The notes under the pieces are model-generated. The model ran no database searches. It was not told the origin of the DNA and was given only the letters and a program-made list of their open reading frames with translations. A DNA stretch of 64,000 nucleotides from Betaproteobacteria bacterium Ga0077540 (GTDB lineage Bacteria > Pseudomonadota > Gammaproteobacteria > Burkholderiales > Methylophilaceae), in the NCBI GenBank assembly GCA_001464125.1, contig LNEP01000006.1, forward strand, positions 1 through 64,000, in the 5' to 3' direction. Below, piece by piece: positions 1 to 8,700 of the stretch (within the stretch, counting starts at the first letter, position 1; each line of letters opens with the position of its first letter). The position numbers and the translations under genes are program-made.

Positions 1-93
<93 letters not shown>

Positions 94-230
94 TTAACTA
101 ATGTCTTTAAATTTTTTAAAATTTTATTAACTTAATTTTCAAACTTAAAAATTGGTTTTTTTGTAAAAAGTTTTATTCAACTTAATAAAACTTTATCTTG
201 CTAAATCACACTGCTTTGATTCGCTTTACA

Positions 231-305
<75 letters not shown>

Positions 306-340
306 CCGTTTCAATCACAATAGGCATAAACCCTATTATT

Positions 341-416
341 TGGAGCGGGCGACGAGGCTCGAACTCGCGACATTCAGTTTGGAAAACTGAAGCTCTACCA
401 ACTGAGCTACACCCGC
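341..416 (-). tRNA. tRNA-Gly (anticodon TCC)
   Basis: The minus strand folds with acceptor arm GCGGGTG/CGCCCGC, anticodon stem TCAGT/ACTGA and loop TTTCCAA, giving anticodon TCC (glycine). CCA is encoded at 341-343. It is the third tRNA of the tRNA-tuf cluster. Confidence 0.97.
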
Positions 417-515
417 GTTACTCATCCGGTGCCGCCATTACACTTTGCTCGCCGGTTATTACTTGTAGCTAAGCCAACAAGCCCTACAACTCTAACTTCT
501 TTTGCTTCTTTATTT

Positions 516-602
<87 letters not shown>

Positions 603-657
603 TAACCGAACCCGCGATTATGCTTACATTTCAACTTTCTGTCAAATGCTCACATTA

Positions 658-689
658 AAAAAACGCAATCATTTAACACTGCGTTTTTT
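658..689 (-). terminator. Terminator-like hairpin inside the tRNA-tuf cluster
   Basis: Perfect 10-bp arms (AAAAAACGCA and TGCGTTTTTT) flank a 12-nt loop, and on the minus strand the hairpin ends in a T run. It lies between tRNA-Thr(TGT) and tRNA-Tyr, in the direction of transcription. The GC core is only about four pairs, so it may be a weak terminator, an attenuator or a processing signal. Confidence 0.4.
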
Positions 690-711
690 AACATTCGGAT
701 GGTATGAAAAC

Positions 712-787
712 TGGTGCCGGGTATCGGAATCGAACTGATGACCTTCGCATTACAAGTGCGCTGCTCTACCAACTGAGCTAACCCGGC
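712..787 (-). tRNA. tRNA-Thr (anticodon TGT)
   Basis: The minus strand gives acceptor arm GCCGGGT, D-arm TTAGCTCAGTTGG, anticodon stem GCGCA/TGCGA (last pair mismatched) and loop CTTGTAA (anticodon TGT). CCA is encoded at 712-714. It is the first gene of the cluster, equivalent to thrU. Confidence 0.96.
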
Positions 788-803
788 ATTTCTTGAAGGC
801 GTG

Positions 804-833
804 ACTATATCACTATTTTTAAATTTTCGACTA
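804..833 (-). promoter_or_regulatory. Probable promoter of the tRNA-tuf cluster
   Basis: On the minus strand a -10 TATAGT (804-809) lies 18 bases from a weak -35 TAGTCG (828-833), about 17 bases upstream of tRNA-Thr(TGT). The following bases (CACGCC) form a GC-rich discriminator, as at stable-RNA promoters under stringent control. The assignment rests on motif and position only. Confidence 0.45.
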
Positions 834-892
834 GCCCTTTTTACAAAAAAACTTAAATTTTCTGTATTTTTTAATAGCCGCGTATTTTTACG

Positions 893-1309
893 CTATTTCA
901 CAATCTTAAGTGTTGGTTTACGCTTTTCAACAGACGGCGCATCTGCTTTCTTTCCCTCACTCACAGGCGCCTCACTTGTTGACGCTTCTGCAACCCCTTC
1001 AACTTCAAAGAACATACCTTGCCCGTTTTCACGCGCAAACACACCTTTGATTGTACCTATCGGGATATATAGATTTTGCGATACCCCGCCAAAGCGTGCT
1101 GAAAATACCACAGCATCGTTATCGATATGCAAGTCTTTGGTAGCAGAGTAATTGATATTCAGCACAATTTCACCATCTTTAACATATGCCATCGGCACGC
1201 GTGTTTGCGCATTGACCGCCACTAGCAAATGTGGCGTTAAACCGTTATCTACACACCATTCATGGATAGCGCGAATCATATAAGGCTTGGTGGGAATAAG
1301 TTGCGTCAT
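893..1309 (-). CDS. sspB: ClpXP specificity-enhancing factor SspB
   Basis: SspB tethers ssrA-tagged and other substrates to the ClpXP protease. The 138-residue protein has the compact N-terminal dimer and substrate-binding domain (start MTQLIPTKPYM, body to about residue 110), then a polar tail ending in a short hydrophobic, basic segment (PTLKIVK) of the kind that docks on ClpX. It follows sspA by about 110 bases on the same strand, the usual sspA-sspB pairing, but a terminator-like hairpin lies between them (1368-1401). Length and placement fit the family. Confidence 0.93.
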   Translation of the reverse strand: MTQLIPTKPYMIRAIHEWCVDNGLTPHLLVAVNAQTRVPMAYVKDGEIVLNINYSATKDLHIDNDAVVFSARFGGVSQNLYIPIGTIKGVFARENGQGMFFEVEGVAEASTSEAPVSEGKKADAPSVEKRKPTLKIVK

Positions 1310-1367
1310 AGTGTTATCCGATCAAATTACTTACAATCATACTATTGTTGATATCAGCTAAAAAGTA

Positions 1368-1401
1368 AAAAGCGAGCACATTTTGCAATGCACTCGCTTT
1401 T
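1368..1401 (-). terminator. Hairpin between sspA and sspB
   Basis: Arms AAAAGCGAG (1368-1376) and CTCGCTTTT (1393-1401) form a 9-bp stem. On the minus strand the stem is followed by a T-rich run, as in a Rho-independent terminator after sspA. It could also be a partial attenuator, because sspB continues in the same direction. Confidence 0.55.
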
Positions 1402-1420
1402 CAGTCCTTCAGTGTAACGC

Positions 1421-2020
1421 TTATTTACGCATTGCTTTTTCAGATGGCGTCATTGCATCTGCATACAGTGGACGCGAGAATAAACGCTCAGCGTATTTCA
1501 ACAATGGTGCAGCCTGATTTGGTAATTCAATACCATAGTGACCCAGACGCCATAGCAACGGCGTAACCGCCACATCCAACATTGAGTATTCATCTCCTAG
1601 CAAGTAGTTTTGCTTGCTAAAGATTGGTACGATTTGCGTTAAGTTATCACGGATGGTTTTACGTGCCATATCCGCTTTCGCATCATCACCAGATTCAATG
1701 TCTTTGATGTGATCGAATAAATCTTTTTCGAAGTTGTATAAAAACAGTCTGGCACGCGCGCGCATCACTGGATCTGCTGGCATCAATTGTGGATGCGGAA
1801 AACGCTCATCAATATATTCATTGATAATATTGGCCTCAGACAAAATGAGGTCACGCTCTACCAACACTGGCACGCTACCGTAAGGATTTAATATAGCCAA
1901 ATCTTCAGATTTGTTAGCCAAATCCACATCAATCACTTCAAAGTCCATGCCTTTTTCAAACAGCACAATACGACAACGGTGGCTATATGGATCTACAGTC
2001 CCTGAATATAATTTCATCAT
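1421..2020 (-). CDS. sspA: Stringent starvation protein A (GST-fold RNA polymerase-associated protein)
   Basis: SspA binds RNA polymerase and alters transcription under starvation. The protein (199 residues) starts with a thioredoxin-like domain (MKLYSGTVDPYSHRCRIVL) and continues as a helical GST C-terminal domain from about residue 85. The N-terminal motif lacks a typical catalytic GST serine or tyrosine context, as expected for SspA. It lies directly downstream of petC, the common betaproteobacterial arrangement petABC-sspA-sspB. Two adjacent ATG codons could start it (2020 or 2017). Confidence 0.94.
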   Translation of the reverse strand: MMKLYSGTVDPYSHRCRIVLFEKGMDFEVIDVDLANKSEDLAILNPYGSVPVLVERDLILSEANIINEYIDERFPHPQLMPADPVMRARARLFLYNFEKDLFDHIKDIESGDDAKADMARKTIRDNLTQIVPIFSKQNYLLGDEYSMLDVAVTPLLWRLGHYGIELPNQAAPLLKYAERLFSRPLYADAMTPSEKAMRK

Positions 2021-2083
2021 AGTTTTATAATTCTCTCTTTATGTCACAGATAGCCAACTGCAAATTCAGTTGGTCTTCTGTGT

Positions 2084-2776
2084 TTATTTAATATCTTTCC
2101 AGTACTCGGCTTTAATTTTCTTCACCAGCACCAACATCACCCCAAGGAACAGCAGTACAAAAATACCAATCATCTGTCGGCTTTGTTTGGCGGGCTCAGC
2201 CATAAAAGCCATAAAATTAGTTAAATCACCCACCATTGCATTGTACTCAGATGGACTTAGCTTGCCAGGTTTGACCAGCTCCAAAGCTTGCGTCTCGTGA
2301 TTGAGTTCCTGCACTCCTTGTAACTCGTACAATACATGCGGCATGGCCACTTTGTCGTACACCGTGTTATTCCAACCCGTTGGGCGCGTATCGTCTTTGT
2401 AGAATCCACGCAAATACGCATAAAGCCAATCAGCACCACGTGCACGCACCTCTACCGACAAGTCTGGCGGAGTTGCGCCAAACCACTTTTTAGCCTCCAC
2501 TGGGTCAATTGCCACTTGCATGGTATCCCCCACTTTTTCACCAGCGAAAAGCAGATTGTCTTTAATCTGCTTCTCAGACAAACCAATATCTTGCAAGCGG
2601 TTGTAACGCATGTAATTAGCGCTATGACAATTGAGGCAATAATTGACAAACACTTTTGCCCCACGTTGCAATGAGTCGTGATTGCTTAAATCTACAGGCG
2701 CTTTGACTGTAATTGCTGCTTCATTTGCCCATGCCAACGCAGGCAACAGTAGTAAACCTAACCATAAATTTTTCAT
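2084..2776 (-). CDS. petC: Ubiquinol-cytochrome c reductase, cytochrome c1
   Basis: This is the heme c subunit of the bc1 complex; it takes electrons from the Rieske cluster and passes them to soluble cytochrome c. The 230-residue precursor has a signal peptide (about residues 1-17, ending AWA), the heme motif C47-L-N-C50-H51, and a C-terminal membrane anchor near residues 203-220 followed by basic residues. It starts one base after the petB stop codon, so the genes are translationally coupled. The covalent heme would be attached by the ResB/CcsA system encoded at 26108-29232. Confidence 0.96.
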   Translation of the reverse strand: MKNLWLGLLLLPALAWANEAAITVKAPVDLSNHDSLQRGAKVFVNYCLNCHSANYMRYNRLQDIGLSEKQIKDNLLFAGEKVGDTMQVAIDPVEAKKWFGATPPDLSVEVRARGADWLYAYLRGFYKDDTRPTGWNNTVYDKVAMPHVLYELQGVQELNHETQALELVKPGKLSPSEYNAMVGDLTNFMAFMAEPAKQSRQMIGIFVLLFLGVMLVLVKKIKAEYWKDIK

Positions 2777-2777
2777 A

Positions 2778-4076
2778 TTAGTACGTTACCCTTTCTGGTA
2801 CTGGCTTCGTTTTATCTCGCTTGGTGTACCAAGGCATTAACGCAAAAAACAGGAAGTAGACCGCCATACACACGCGTGCGACCACAGTTGCACGATCGGC
2901 TTTACCCATCCAAGCTCCAAATTGACCCCACACATCTGCAGGCACAGTGCCCAAATACCCCAAGATCAAGAAGCTCACAATAAACGCAGTTAACCAACGT
3001 TTGTATAGCGCGCCACGGTAGCGGATAGATTTCACAGGACTTCTATCCAGCCATGGCAAGAATGCAAACACCACGACAGACAAGCCCATGGCAACTACAC
3101 CCGGGAATTGTGAAATACCGATTGGCGGTACTGCACGCAAAATAGAGTAGTAAGGCGTGAAGTACCAAACTGGTGCAATATGCGCTGGGGTTTTGAGCGG
3201 ATCGGCAGGCACAAAGTTATTAGCCTCCAAGAAGTAACCACCCATCTCCGGCGCAAAAAACACAATCGCCGCAAACACCATCAAGAACACCACAACACCT
3301 ACCAAATCTTTTACAGAGTAATAAGGGTGGAATGGAATACCATCCAATGGAATACCTGTCTTCTTGTCTTTGAGCGCCTTGATTTCAACACCATCTGGAT
3401 TATTGGAACCCACTTCATGCAAGGCAATCAAGTGCACAGCCACCAAGCCTAACAGCACTAACGGCAAAGCAATCACATGGAAAGCAAAGAAGCGGTTTAA
3501 GGTTGCGTCCGACACCAAATAGTCGCCACGCAACCATTCAGAGAGATCTGGCCCAATAAATGGAATGGTTGAGAACAAGTTCACAATCACTTGTGCGCCC
3601 CAGTAAGACATTTGACCCCAAGGTAACAGGTATCCAAAGAAGGCTTCCCCCATCAACACCAAGAAAATACCTACACCAAACAACCAAATCAACTCACGTG
3701 GCGTGCGATAAGAACCATAAATCAAACCACGGAACATATGCATATAGACCACAACAAAGAACATGGAAGCACCCGTGGAGTGCATATAGCGAATGATATT
3801 GCCACCAAACACGTCACGCATGATGTACTCAACAGATGCAAATGCCTCTTGTGCATCAGGTTTGTAGTGCATAGTGAGGAAAATACCAGTCACGATTTGC
3901 ATGACCAACACCAACAATGCTAACGAACCAAAGAAATACCAGAAATTGAAATTCTTAGGTGCGTAGTATTCGGTTAGGTGATTCTTGATATTGCTAGTGA
4001 GCGGAAAACGTGCATCTACCCAATCAACCACGCCAGCTAACGCATTAGAAGCGGTGGAAACTTTTTTCTCTGCCAT
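2778..4076 (-). CDS. petB: Ubiquinol-cytochrome c reductase, cytochrome b
   Basis: Cytochrome b is the membrane core of the bc1 complex and carries hemes bL and bH and both quinone sites. The 432-residue protein has many membrane spans and two histidine pairs for the hemes: H-x13-H (YMHSTGAS...YMH, about residues 100-115) and H-x14-H (FHVIALP...VHL, about 198-213). The Qo-site loop reads PVWY rather than PEWY, a variant I recall from beta- and gammaproteobacteria. Genes petA and petC abut it on either side, with 3 and 1 intervening bases. Confidence 0.97.
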   Translation of the reverse strand: MAEKKVSTASNALAGVVDWVDARFPLTSNIKNHLTEYYAPKNFNFWYFFGSLALLVLVMQIVTGIFLTMHYKPDAQEAFASVEYIMRDVFGGNIIRYMHSTGASMFFVVVYMHMFRGLIYGSYRTPRELIWLFGVGIFLVLMGEAFFGYLLPWGQMSYWGAQVIVNLFSTIPFIGPDLSEWLRGDYLVSDATLNRFFAFHVIALPLVLLGLVAVHLIALHEVGSNNPDGVEIKALKDKKTGIPLDGIPFHPYYSVKDLVGVVVFLMVFAAIVFFAPEMGGYFLEANNFVPADPLKTPAHIAPVWYFTPYYSILRAVPPIGISQFPGVVAMGLSVVVFAFLPWLDRSPVKSIRYRGALYKRWLTAFIVSFLILGYLGTVPADVWGQFGAWMGKADRATVVARVCMAVYFLFFALMPWYTKRDKTKPVPERVTY

Positions 4077-4079
4077 GAT

Positions 4080-4700
4080 TTATGCCTCCGCCTTTTTATC
4101 TTCGCCGATTAACAAAGTAGTCTCTGTTAAATACTGATGTGGAGGCACGACCAAATTGGTAGGCGCCGGAGAGCCTTTAAACACGCGTCCAGATAAATCG
4201 AATTTAGAGCCGTGGCAAGGGCAGACAAAACCGCCGTCCCAATCCGCTGTTTCAACAAAATTGGCATTGGGTGAACAACCCAAATGTGTACAAGTGCCCA
4301 ACATCACCGCGTATTTTGCATTGATGGCTCGATCTTTGTTTTTGCAATATTCAGGTTGTTGCGGTACATCCAAATTAGGGTCAGACAACTGGCTGTTGTG
4401 TGCATCTAATTTGGCAATCATCTCATCGGTACGATGAATAATCCACACTGGCTGACCACGCCACTCGGCTGTCATCATGCTACCAGGCTCAATCTTGCTG
4501 ATATCCACTTCAACAGGCGCACCAGCTGCTTTCGCACGTTCACTGGGCAACATACTCCCAACAAACGGTACAGCGACAGCGGCTACACCCACTGCACTAG
4601 TTGCCACGGTGGCTTGAATGAGGAATTTGCGTTTCTCTACGTCTACATCTGAGGGCGGCTGAAACGAGAGCCCATTGGCGTCATGTTTGGTGTCTGACAT
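4080..4700 (-). CDS. petA: Ubiquinol-cytochrome c reductase, Rieske iron-sulfur subunit
   Basis: The Rieske protein moves electrons from quinol to cytochrome c1. The cluster-binding boxes GTCTHLGC and CPCHGS are both present in the C-terminal half. The N-terminus has a Tat-type signal-anchor in which the usual twin arginine is KRKFL, followed by a hydrophobic segment ending before residue 65. I start it at the ATG at 4700 because AAGGAAG lies just upstream; the longer reading to 4730 has no such site. It is the first gene of petABC, with a strong promoter at 4756-4784. Confidence 0.96.
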   Translation of the reverse strand: MSDTKHDANGLSFQPPSDVDVEKRKFLIQATVATSAVGVAAVAVPFVGSMLPSERAKAAGAPVEVDISKIEPGSMMTAEWRGQPVWIIHRTDEMIAKLDAHNSQLSDPNLDVPQQPEYCKNKDRAINAKYAVMLGTCTHLGCSPNANFVETADWDGGFVCPCHGSKFDLSGRVFKGSPAPTNLVVPPHQYLTETTLLIGEDKKAEA

Positions 4701-4755
4701 TGGCTTCCTTAACTTGCTCTTTTGGAGCAATTTTCACGGGTTTAACAAAAAACGG

Positions 4756-4784
4756 ATTATACATTTTTTTGCATAATCGTCCAA
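4756..4784 (-). promoter_or_regulatory. Promoter of petABC
   Basis: On the minus strand TTGGAC (4779-4784) and TATAAT (4756-4761) are separated by exactly 17 bases, a near-consensus sigma-70 promoter. The predicted start point is near 4749, giving a leader of about 48 bases before petA. A perfect FNR-type box lies upstream at 4803-4816. Confidence 0.8.
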
Positions 4785-4802
4785 ATTTATTTACATAAGT
4801 AA

Positions 4803-4816
4803 TTGATATATATCAA
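4803..4816. promoter_or_regulatory. FNR/Anr-type binding site upstream of petABC
   Basis: The sequence TTGATATATATCAA matches the FNR consensus TTGAT-N4-ATCAA in all ten specified bases and sits in an 18-bp perfect palindrome (4801-4818). Its centre is about 60.5 bases upstream of the start point predicted from the -10 box, the usual position for class I activation by FNR/CRP-type regulators. The site overlaps the end of the Nif3-like gene by only a couple of bases. Confidence 0.65.
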
Positions 4817-5563
4817 TTAAACTGGGTTATCAATCTCTATAAATTCATGTGCCAAATTAAACTGTTTAGATAAATGCTCACCCAGTGCTTGAATGCCATA
4901 GCGCTCTGTGGCATGGTGCCCAGCCGCAATATACGCTGTGTTGGACTCCCGCACAGCATGCACAGTTTGTTCGGAAATCTCACCACTGATAAAGACATCC
5001 ACATCGGCCGCAATGGCAACATCTATATACTGCTGCGCTGCACCAGTACACCAAGCGACAGTCTGAATCGATGTCTTAGAGCCTGCAATCAGCTGCGGAG
5101 TTCTATCAAGTTTTGTTTTGATGAGGTCATATAGATATTCCAACGTTACGGGTGACGGTAAAATCGCTTTAGCCACCATTTGTTTATCATCCAGCCATGC
5201 ATCCACTGCTAAATTAAGTTGTTTACCCAACATCACGTTATTACCAAACTCAGGATGTGCATCTAATGGCAAATGATAGGCAAACAAATTGATATCATGC
5301 TGGAGTAAGGTTTGTATTCTTCGTTTTTTAATACCAACAATTTCCAGCGGTTCTCCCCGCCAAAAATAGCCGTGATGCACTAATATCGCATCTGCATTTC
5401 GTTTCACCGCTTCGTTGATTAGCGCTTGTGACGCAGTGACCCCTGTCACGATTTTAAGCACATCCTGCCTCCCCTCCACCTGCAACCCATTGGGACAGTA
5501 ATCATTAAAGCGTGCAGGCTGCAAAATTTCTGTTAAATAAGTATTGAGTGCGCTTAATTTCAT
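4817..5563 (-). CDS. Nif3-like dinuclear metal centre protein (GTP cyclohydrolase I type 2 family)
   Basis: The 248-residue length matches the compact Nif3/YbgI family, hexameric proteins with a two-metal centre and no settled general function. Expected metal ligands are visible: LVHHGYFW near residues 61-68 and AGHHATERYG near 215-224. Family annotation as GTP cyclohydrolase type 2 comes from a few members and is not shown here. The gene is divergent from the HtrA-type protease gene, with only about 40 bases between their starts. Confidence 0.92.
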   Translation of the reverse strand: MKLSALNTYLTEILQPARFNDYCPNGLQVEGRQDVLKIVTGVTASQALINEAVKRNADAILVHHGYFWRGEPLEIVGIKKRRIQTLLQHDINLFAYHLPLDAHPEFGNNVMLGKQLNLAVDAWLDDKQMVAKAILPSPVTLEYLYDLIKTKLDRTPQLIAGSKTSIQTVAWCTGAAQQYIDVAIAADVDVFISGEISEQTVHAVRESNTAYIAAGHHATERYGIQALGEHLSKQFNLAHEFIEIDNPV

Positions 5564-5604
5564 ATAATTTCCAATATACTTTACTTAATTCTTAATATTA
5601 TCGA

Positions 5605-6765
5605 ATGACTATGCGTAAAATTTGGCTTATTTTTGCACAATCCGTGACTGCCTGCTTAGGCCTTTTGTTTGTGCTCAGAATGTTTTACCCGGAGCTACTC
5701 GTCACCCCCCCTAAACCCGTTGTGATTAAGCAAGTTGATTCCGTTGCAAAAGTAGAAGCAAAAAGCGGATACAGTCAAGCTGCCGAGAAAGCAATGCCTA
5801 CTGTGGTCAATATTTTTACCACCAGCAAAACCAGTGGGACAGACCCTCATCAACAATATTACGATGATCCACTATTTAAGCATTTTTTTGGTGACCAATT
5901 TGGTGAGCAGCAAGCGCAACCAGAAAGCAGTTTAGGTAGCGGCGTAATTGTCAGTGAGCAAGGGCTCATTATGACCAATAATCATGTGGTAAATACGGCT
6001 GACGAAATTGAAGTCGCACTGACAGATGGTAGAAAACTCTCGGCAAAAGTAGTTGGTACAGACCCAGAAACTGATTTGGCAGTGTTGAAAGTCGACGCAG
6101 ACAACTTACCCGCCATCACATTTGCTAACAGTGAGAAATTACAAGTGGGTGATGTGGTGTTAGCCATCGGCAACCCCTTCGGTGTTGGTCAAACCGTTAC
6201 ACAGGGCATCATCAGCGCGTTAGGCCGGAACCACCTAGGTATCAACACCTTTGAAAACTTTATCCAGACAGACGCCTCTATCAACCCTGGCAACTCTGGC
6301 GGCGCATTGATAGATACTAATGGCAATTTAATCGGTATTAATAGTGCAATCTATTCGCGTAGTGGCGGTAGCATGGGCATTGGTTTCGCCATACCGGTCA
6401 GCATCGCCAAGCATGTCATGGAGCAAATCACTCAAACTGGCAGTGTCACCAGAGGTTGGATCGGCATCGAGGCGCAAGATATCACGCCAGAATTAGCGGA
6501 ATCATTTAAGCTGGATAAAGCTGAGGGTTCGTTAATAGCAGGTGTGTTGCGCGACAGTCCCGCAGACGAGGCCGGGCTAAAACCGGGGGATATTTTGGTC
6601 TCTATCAACGATAAGCAAGTGGCAGATAGTGAATCCATGTTGAATTTAATTGCTGTGCTAAAACCAAAAGACAAAGCTACGTTAGGCATCATCAGAAATG
6701 GCAAACTACTAGAAGTAGAGCTCTTAGTGGGTAAGCGTCCGAAGCCTGTTGCTGCCAAAAGATAA
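5605..6765 (+). CDS. htrA: HtrA/Deg-family periplasmic serine protease (single PDZ, DegS-like)
   Basis: This is an envelope quality-control protease. The N-terminus is a membrane signal-anchor (about residues 5-30) without an obvious cleavage site. The trypsin-like domain carries the catalytic triad His127 (TNNHVV), Asp157 (TDLAVL) and Ser231 (GNSGGAL). One PDZ domain follows (about 285-375), so the architecture is DegS/AlgW-like rather than two-PDZ DegP. A second ATG two codons in (5611) is an alternative start. The gene converges with tatC, 7 bases apart. Whether it triggers a sigma-E response by cleaving RseA cannot be told here. Confidence 0.93.
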   Translation: MTMRKIWLIFAQSVTACLGLLFVLRMFYPELLVTPPKPVVIKQVDSVAKVEAKSGYSQAAEKAMPTVVNIFTTSKTSGTDPHQQYYDDPLFKHFFGDQFGEQQAQPESSLGSGVIVSEQGLIMTNNHVVNTADEIEVALTDGRKLSAKVVGTDPETDLAVLKVDADNLPAITFANSEKLQVGDVVLAIGNPFGVGQTVTQGIISALGRNHLGINTFENFIQTDASINPGNSGGALIDTNGNLIGINSAIYSRSGGSMGIGFAIPVSIAKHVMEQITQTGSVTRGWIGIEAQDITPELAESFKLDKAEGSLIAGVLRDSPADEAGLKPGDILVSINDKQVADSESMLNLIAVLKPKDKATLGIIRNGKLLEVELLVGKRPKPVAAKR

Positions 6766-6772
6766 ATAAAGT

Positions 6773-7504
6773 CTACGCGCGGATACTATTGCTTTTTGGT
6801 TGGGTGTATTGCACTACCAACACGCCAATTTCATACAGCATCCACAACGGTACCGCCAGCATAAATTGTGAAATGATATCCGGTGGCGTAAAAATAGCCC
6901 CAAGAATAAAGGCCCCTACGATTACATAACCGCGCGCCTCTTTTAACTGCGCCAACGTGACCCAGCCAAAACGTGCAATCAATATCACGGCAATTGGCAC
7001 CTCAAATGCAAGACCAAACGCCATGAATAACGTGATGACAAAATCCAGATACTCGGCAATATCGGTCATCACAGCAACGCCTACTGGCGCGCTGCCCACA
7101 ATAAACCCAAACACCACTGGCAGCACCAAGAAGTAAGCAAACGACATTCCAAGTAAAAACAACAGGCTACTTGCCAAAACCACTGGCAGCATCAGCCTCT
7201 TCTCATGCGCATATAAGCCAGGTGAAATAAACGACCAAATTTGATAAATGGTGTGCGGGAGCGAAATAACAAACGCGGCCATCATCGCCACTTTCATCGG
7301 GACAAAAAAGGGCGTAGTTACTGCAGTCGCAATCATTTGACCACCGGCTGGCAATTTAGCCAACATAGGGGCTGCCAACAAGCTATATATATGATTGGCA
7401 AATGGAAACAAGCCAATAAACACCAGCACAAAACCCAATACAATACGCAACAGACGATTGCGCAACTCTATTAGATGGGAAACGAAAGATTCGGTTGGCG
7501 TCAT
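6773..7504 (-). CDS. tatC: Sec-independent protein translocase TatC
   Basis: TatC is the multi-spanning receptor of the twin-arginine translocase, which exports folded proteins. The 243-residue sequence shows about six membrane spans, the family N-terminal motif SHLIELRNRLLR (residues 9-20) and the conserved FxxPDIxSQ-like stretch FTPPDIISQF (about 206-215). It is last in a tatABC operon, 9 bases after tatB. The Rieske protein encoded at 4080-4700 is an expected client. Confidence 0.97.
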   Translation of the reverse strand: MTPTESFVSHLIELRNRLLRIVLGFVLVFIGLFPFANHIYSLLAAPMLAKLPAGGQMIATAVTTPFFVPMKVAMMAAFVISLPHTIYQIWSFISPGLYAHEKRLMLPVVLASSLLFLLGMSFAYFLVLPVVFGFIVGSAPVGVAVMTDIAEYLDFVITLFMAFGLAFEVPIAVILIARFGWVTLAQLKEARGYVIVGAFILGAIFTPPDIISQFMLAVPLWMLYEIGVLVVQYTQPKSNSIRA

Positions 7505-7513
7505 AAATAGTTA

Positions 7514-7987
7514 CTAGCCTACAGCTTTTTTGCGCGCTCGAGTCGGCTTGGTCTGGCTCACAACCTCACTCTTTTCAGTTGCAACTGCACGTCTGGCTTT
7601 TACGCTGCGCTTGTTTGTTTCTGATAAATCTTCCGACTTGATAGCAAGCGCATCAACTTTGGGATTTTCGCCTTTTTTTCTAGTAGGCTTGCGCTGTATT
7701 GCTGGCTCTTCAGATGTCTCAATAGTCGTGCGTTGAATTGCATCAACACTTGCCAAGATACTAGATTCAGCTTTGACAGTTGCACTTTGTACTTCTTGCT
7801 GCAACTTTTGCAGCTCTTCAAATCGCACCTCGCGATTCACCTCATCTTTAACCTGCGCAACAAAACGTTGCATACGCCCCGTATATGCCCCCAAAGTGCG
7901 TGCTAGCTTAGGCAGTTTTTCGGGACCAATGACGAGCAGCGCAACCACTGCAATCACCATCAACTCCGAAAATGAGATATCAAACAC
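7514..7987 (-). CDS. tatB: Sec-independent protein translocase TatB
   Basis: TatB forms the substrate receptor complex with TatC. The 157-residue protein begins with the family motif MFDISFSELMVI, a single membrane helix (about residues 5-21) with the GPEKLP hinge, then an amphipathic helix (about 25-70) and a charged, lysine-rich tail. It lies between tatA and tatC on the same strand. Confidence 0.95.
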   Translation of the reverse strand: MFDISFSELMVIAVVALLVIGPEKLPKLARTLGAYTGRMQRFVAQVKDEVNREVRFEELQKLQQEVQSATVKAESSILASVDAIQRTTIETSEEPAIQRKPTRKKGENPKVDALAIKSEDLSETNKRSVKARRAVATEKSEVVSQTKPTRARKKAVG

Positions 7988-8007
7988 AGTGTCGTTACTA
8001 AGTTGGA

Positions 8008-8220
8008 TTACTGTTTAGTTTTATGGGTGACTTCGCCCTCGATGGTCTTACCAGCGCCGTCCTCGGTCACTTCTGGGGACTGACCATCTTTCATTGCTTT
8101 CTTGAACTCATTGACGGCACCACCCACATCTCCACCAATATTGCGTAGTTTTTTTGTACCAAATATCAATACCACCACCAGTAAAACAATTAACCAGTGC
8201 CATAAACTGAATGAACCCAT
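8008..8220 (-). CDS. tatA: Sec-independent protein translocase TatA
   Basis: TatA oligomers form the Tat pore. The 70-residue protein has a membrane helix (about residues 4-21), the FGTKKLR hinge and an amphipathic helix ([17 protein letters not shown]), then a short polar tail. It opens the tatABC operon, 93 bases downstream of hinT. Confidence 0.96.
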   Translation of the reverse strand: MGSFSLWHWLIVLLVVVLIFGTKKLRNIGGDVGGAVNEFKKAMKDGQSPEVTEDGAGKTIEGEVTHKTKQ

Positions 8221-8313
8221 GATAATCTCCTAATAGATGTTAGCTCAACGCTAAAAATAGATGATGCGTAGTGCAAACATAAAACATACCAAACTCGAAA
8301 AATTGATGCATGA

Positions 8314-8646
8314 TTAAGTACTAGCGTTACCGCCACCAAACACATGCACATGCAAATGAAACACCTCTTGCCCACCTTCACGCCCAGTGTTAATCAATGT
8401 TTTGAATCCGGCTAACCCCTGCTCTTTCGCCAGAGTTGGTGCCAATAACAACATTTTCCCGAGCAATGCCTGATGACTACTATCGCAATCTTTCAAAGTT
8501 TCCACATGCAGCTTCGGCACCAGCAAAAAATGCACTTTTGCCATAGGCTTGATATCAAAGAAAGCGATTAAGTCCTCATCCTCATATATTTTTTTTGAGG
8601 GGACGGCACCATTAACAATCTTACAAAATATACAGTCTGCGCTCAT
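8314..8646 (-). CDS. hinT: HIT-family nucleotide hydrolase (HinT-like)
   Basis: The protein (110 residues) is a histidine-triad purine nucleoside phosphoramidase. The active-site triad HLHVHVFGG is at the C-terminus and the N-terminal CIFCKIVNG motif is typical. The neighbours are hisE upstream and tatA downstream, a common betaproteobacterial order. The length is normal for the family. Confidence 0.95.
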   Translation of the reverse strand: MSADCIFCKIVNGAVPSKKIYEDEDLIAFFDIKPMAKVHFLLVPKLHVETLKDCDSSHQALLGKMLLLAPTLAKEQGLAGFKTLINTGREGGQEVFHLHVHVFGGGNAST

Positions 8647-8700
8647 GTCGGTAGTTCCCTGTGTTTACTTGTTCTTCCTGTCGAAAGCATCTTGCAATGA

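Noticed and set aside
868-892. Hairpin directly after sspB
   Set aside because: Two competing short stems with mostly AT pairs can be drawn (AATAGC/GCTATT or GCGTA/TACGC); neither is convincing enough to list as a terminator.
3120-3170. Cytochrome b Qo motif PVWY instead of PEWY
   Set aside because: I recall PVWY as a normal variant in beta- and gammaproteobacterial bc1 complexes, so it supports the taxonomy and is not an anomaly.
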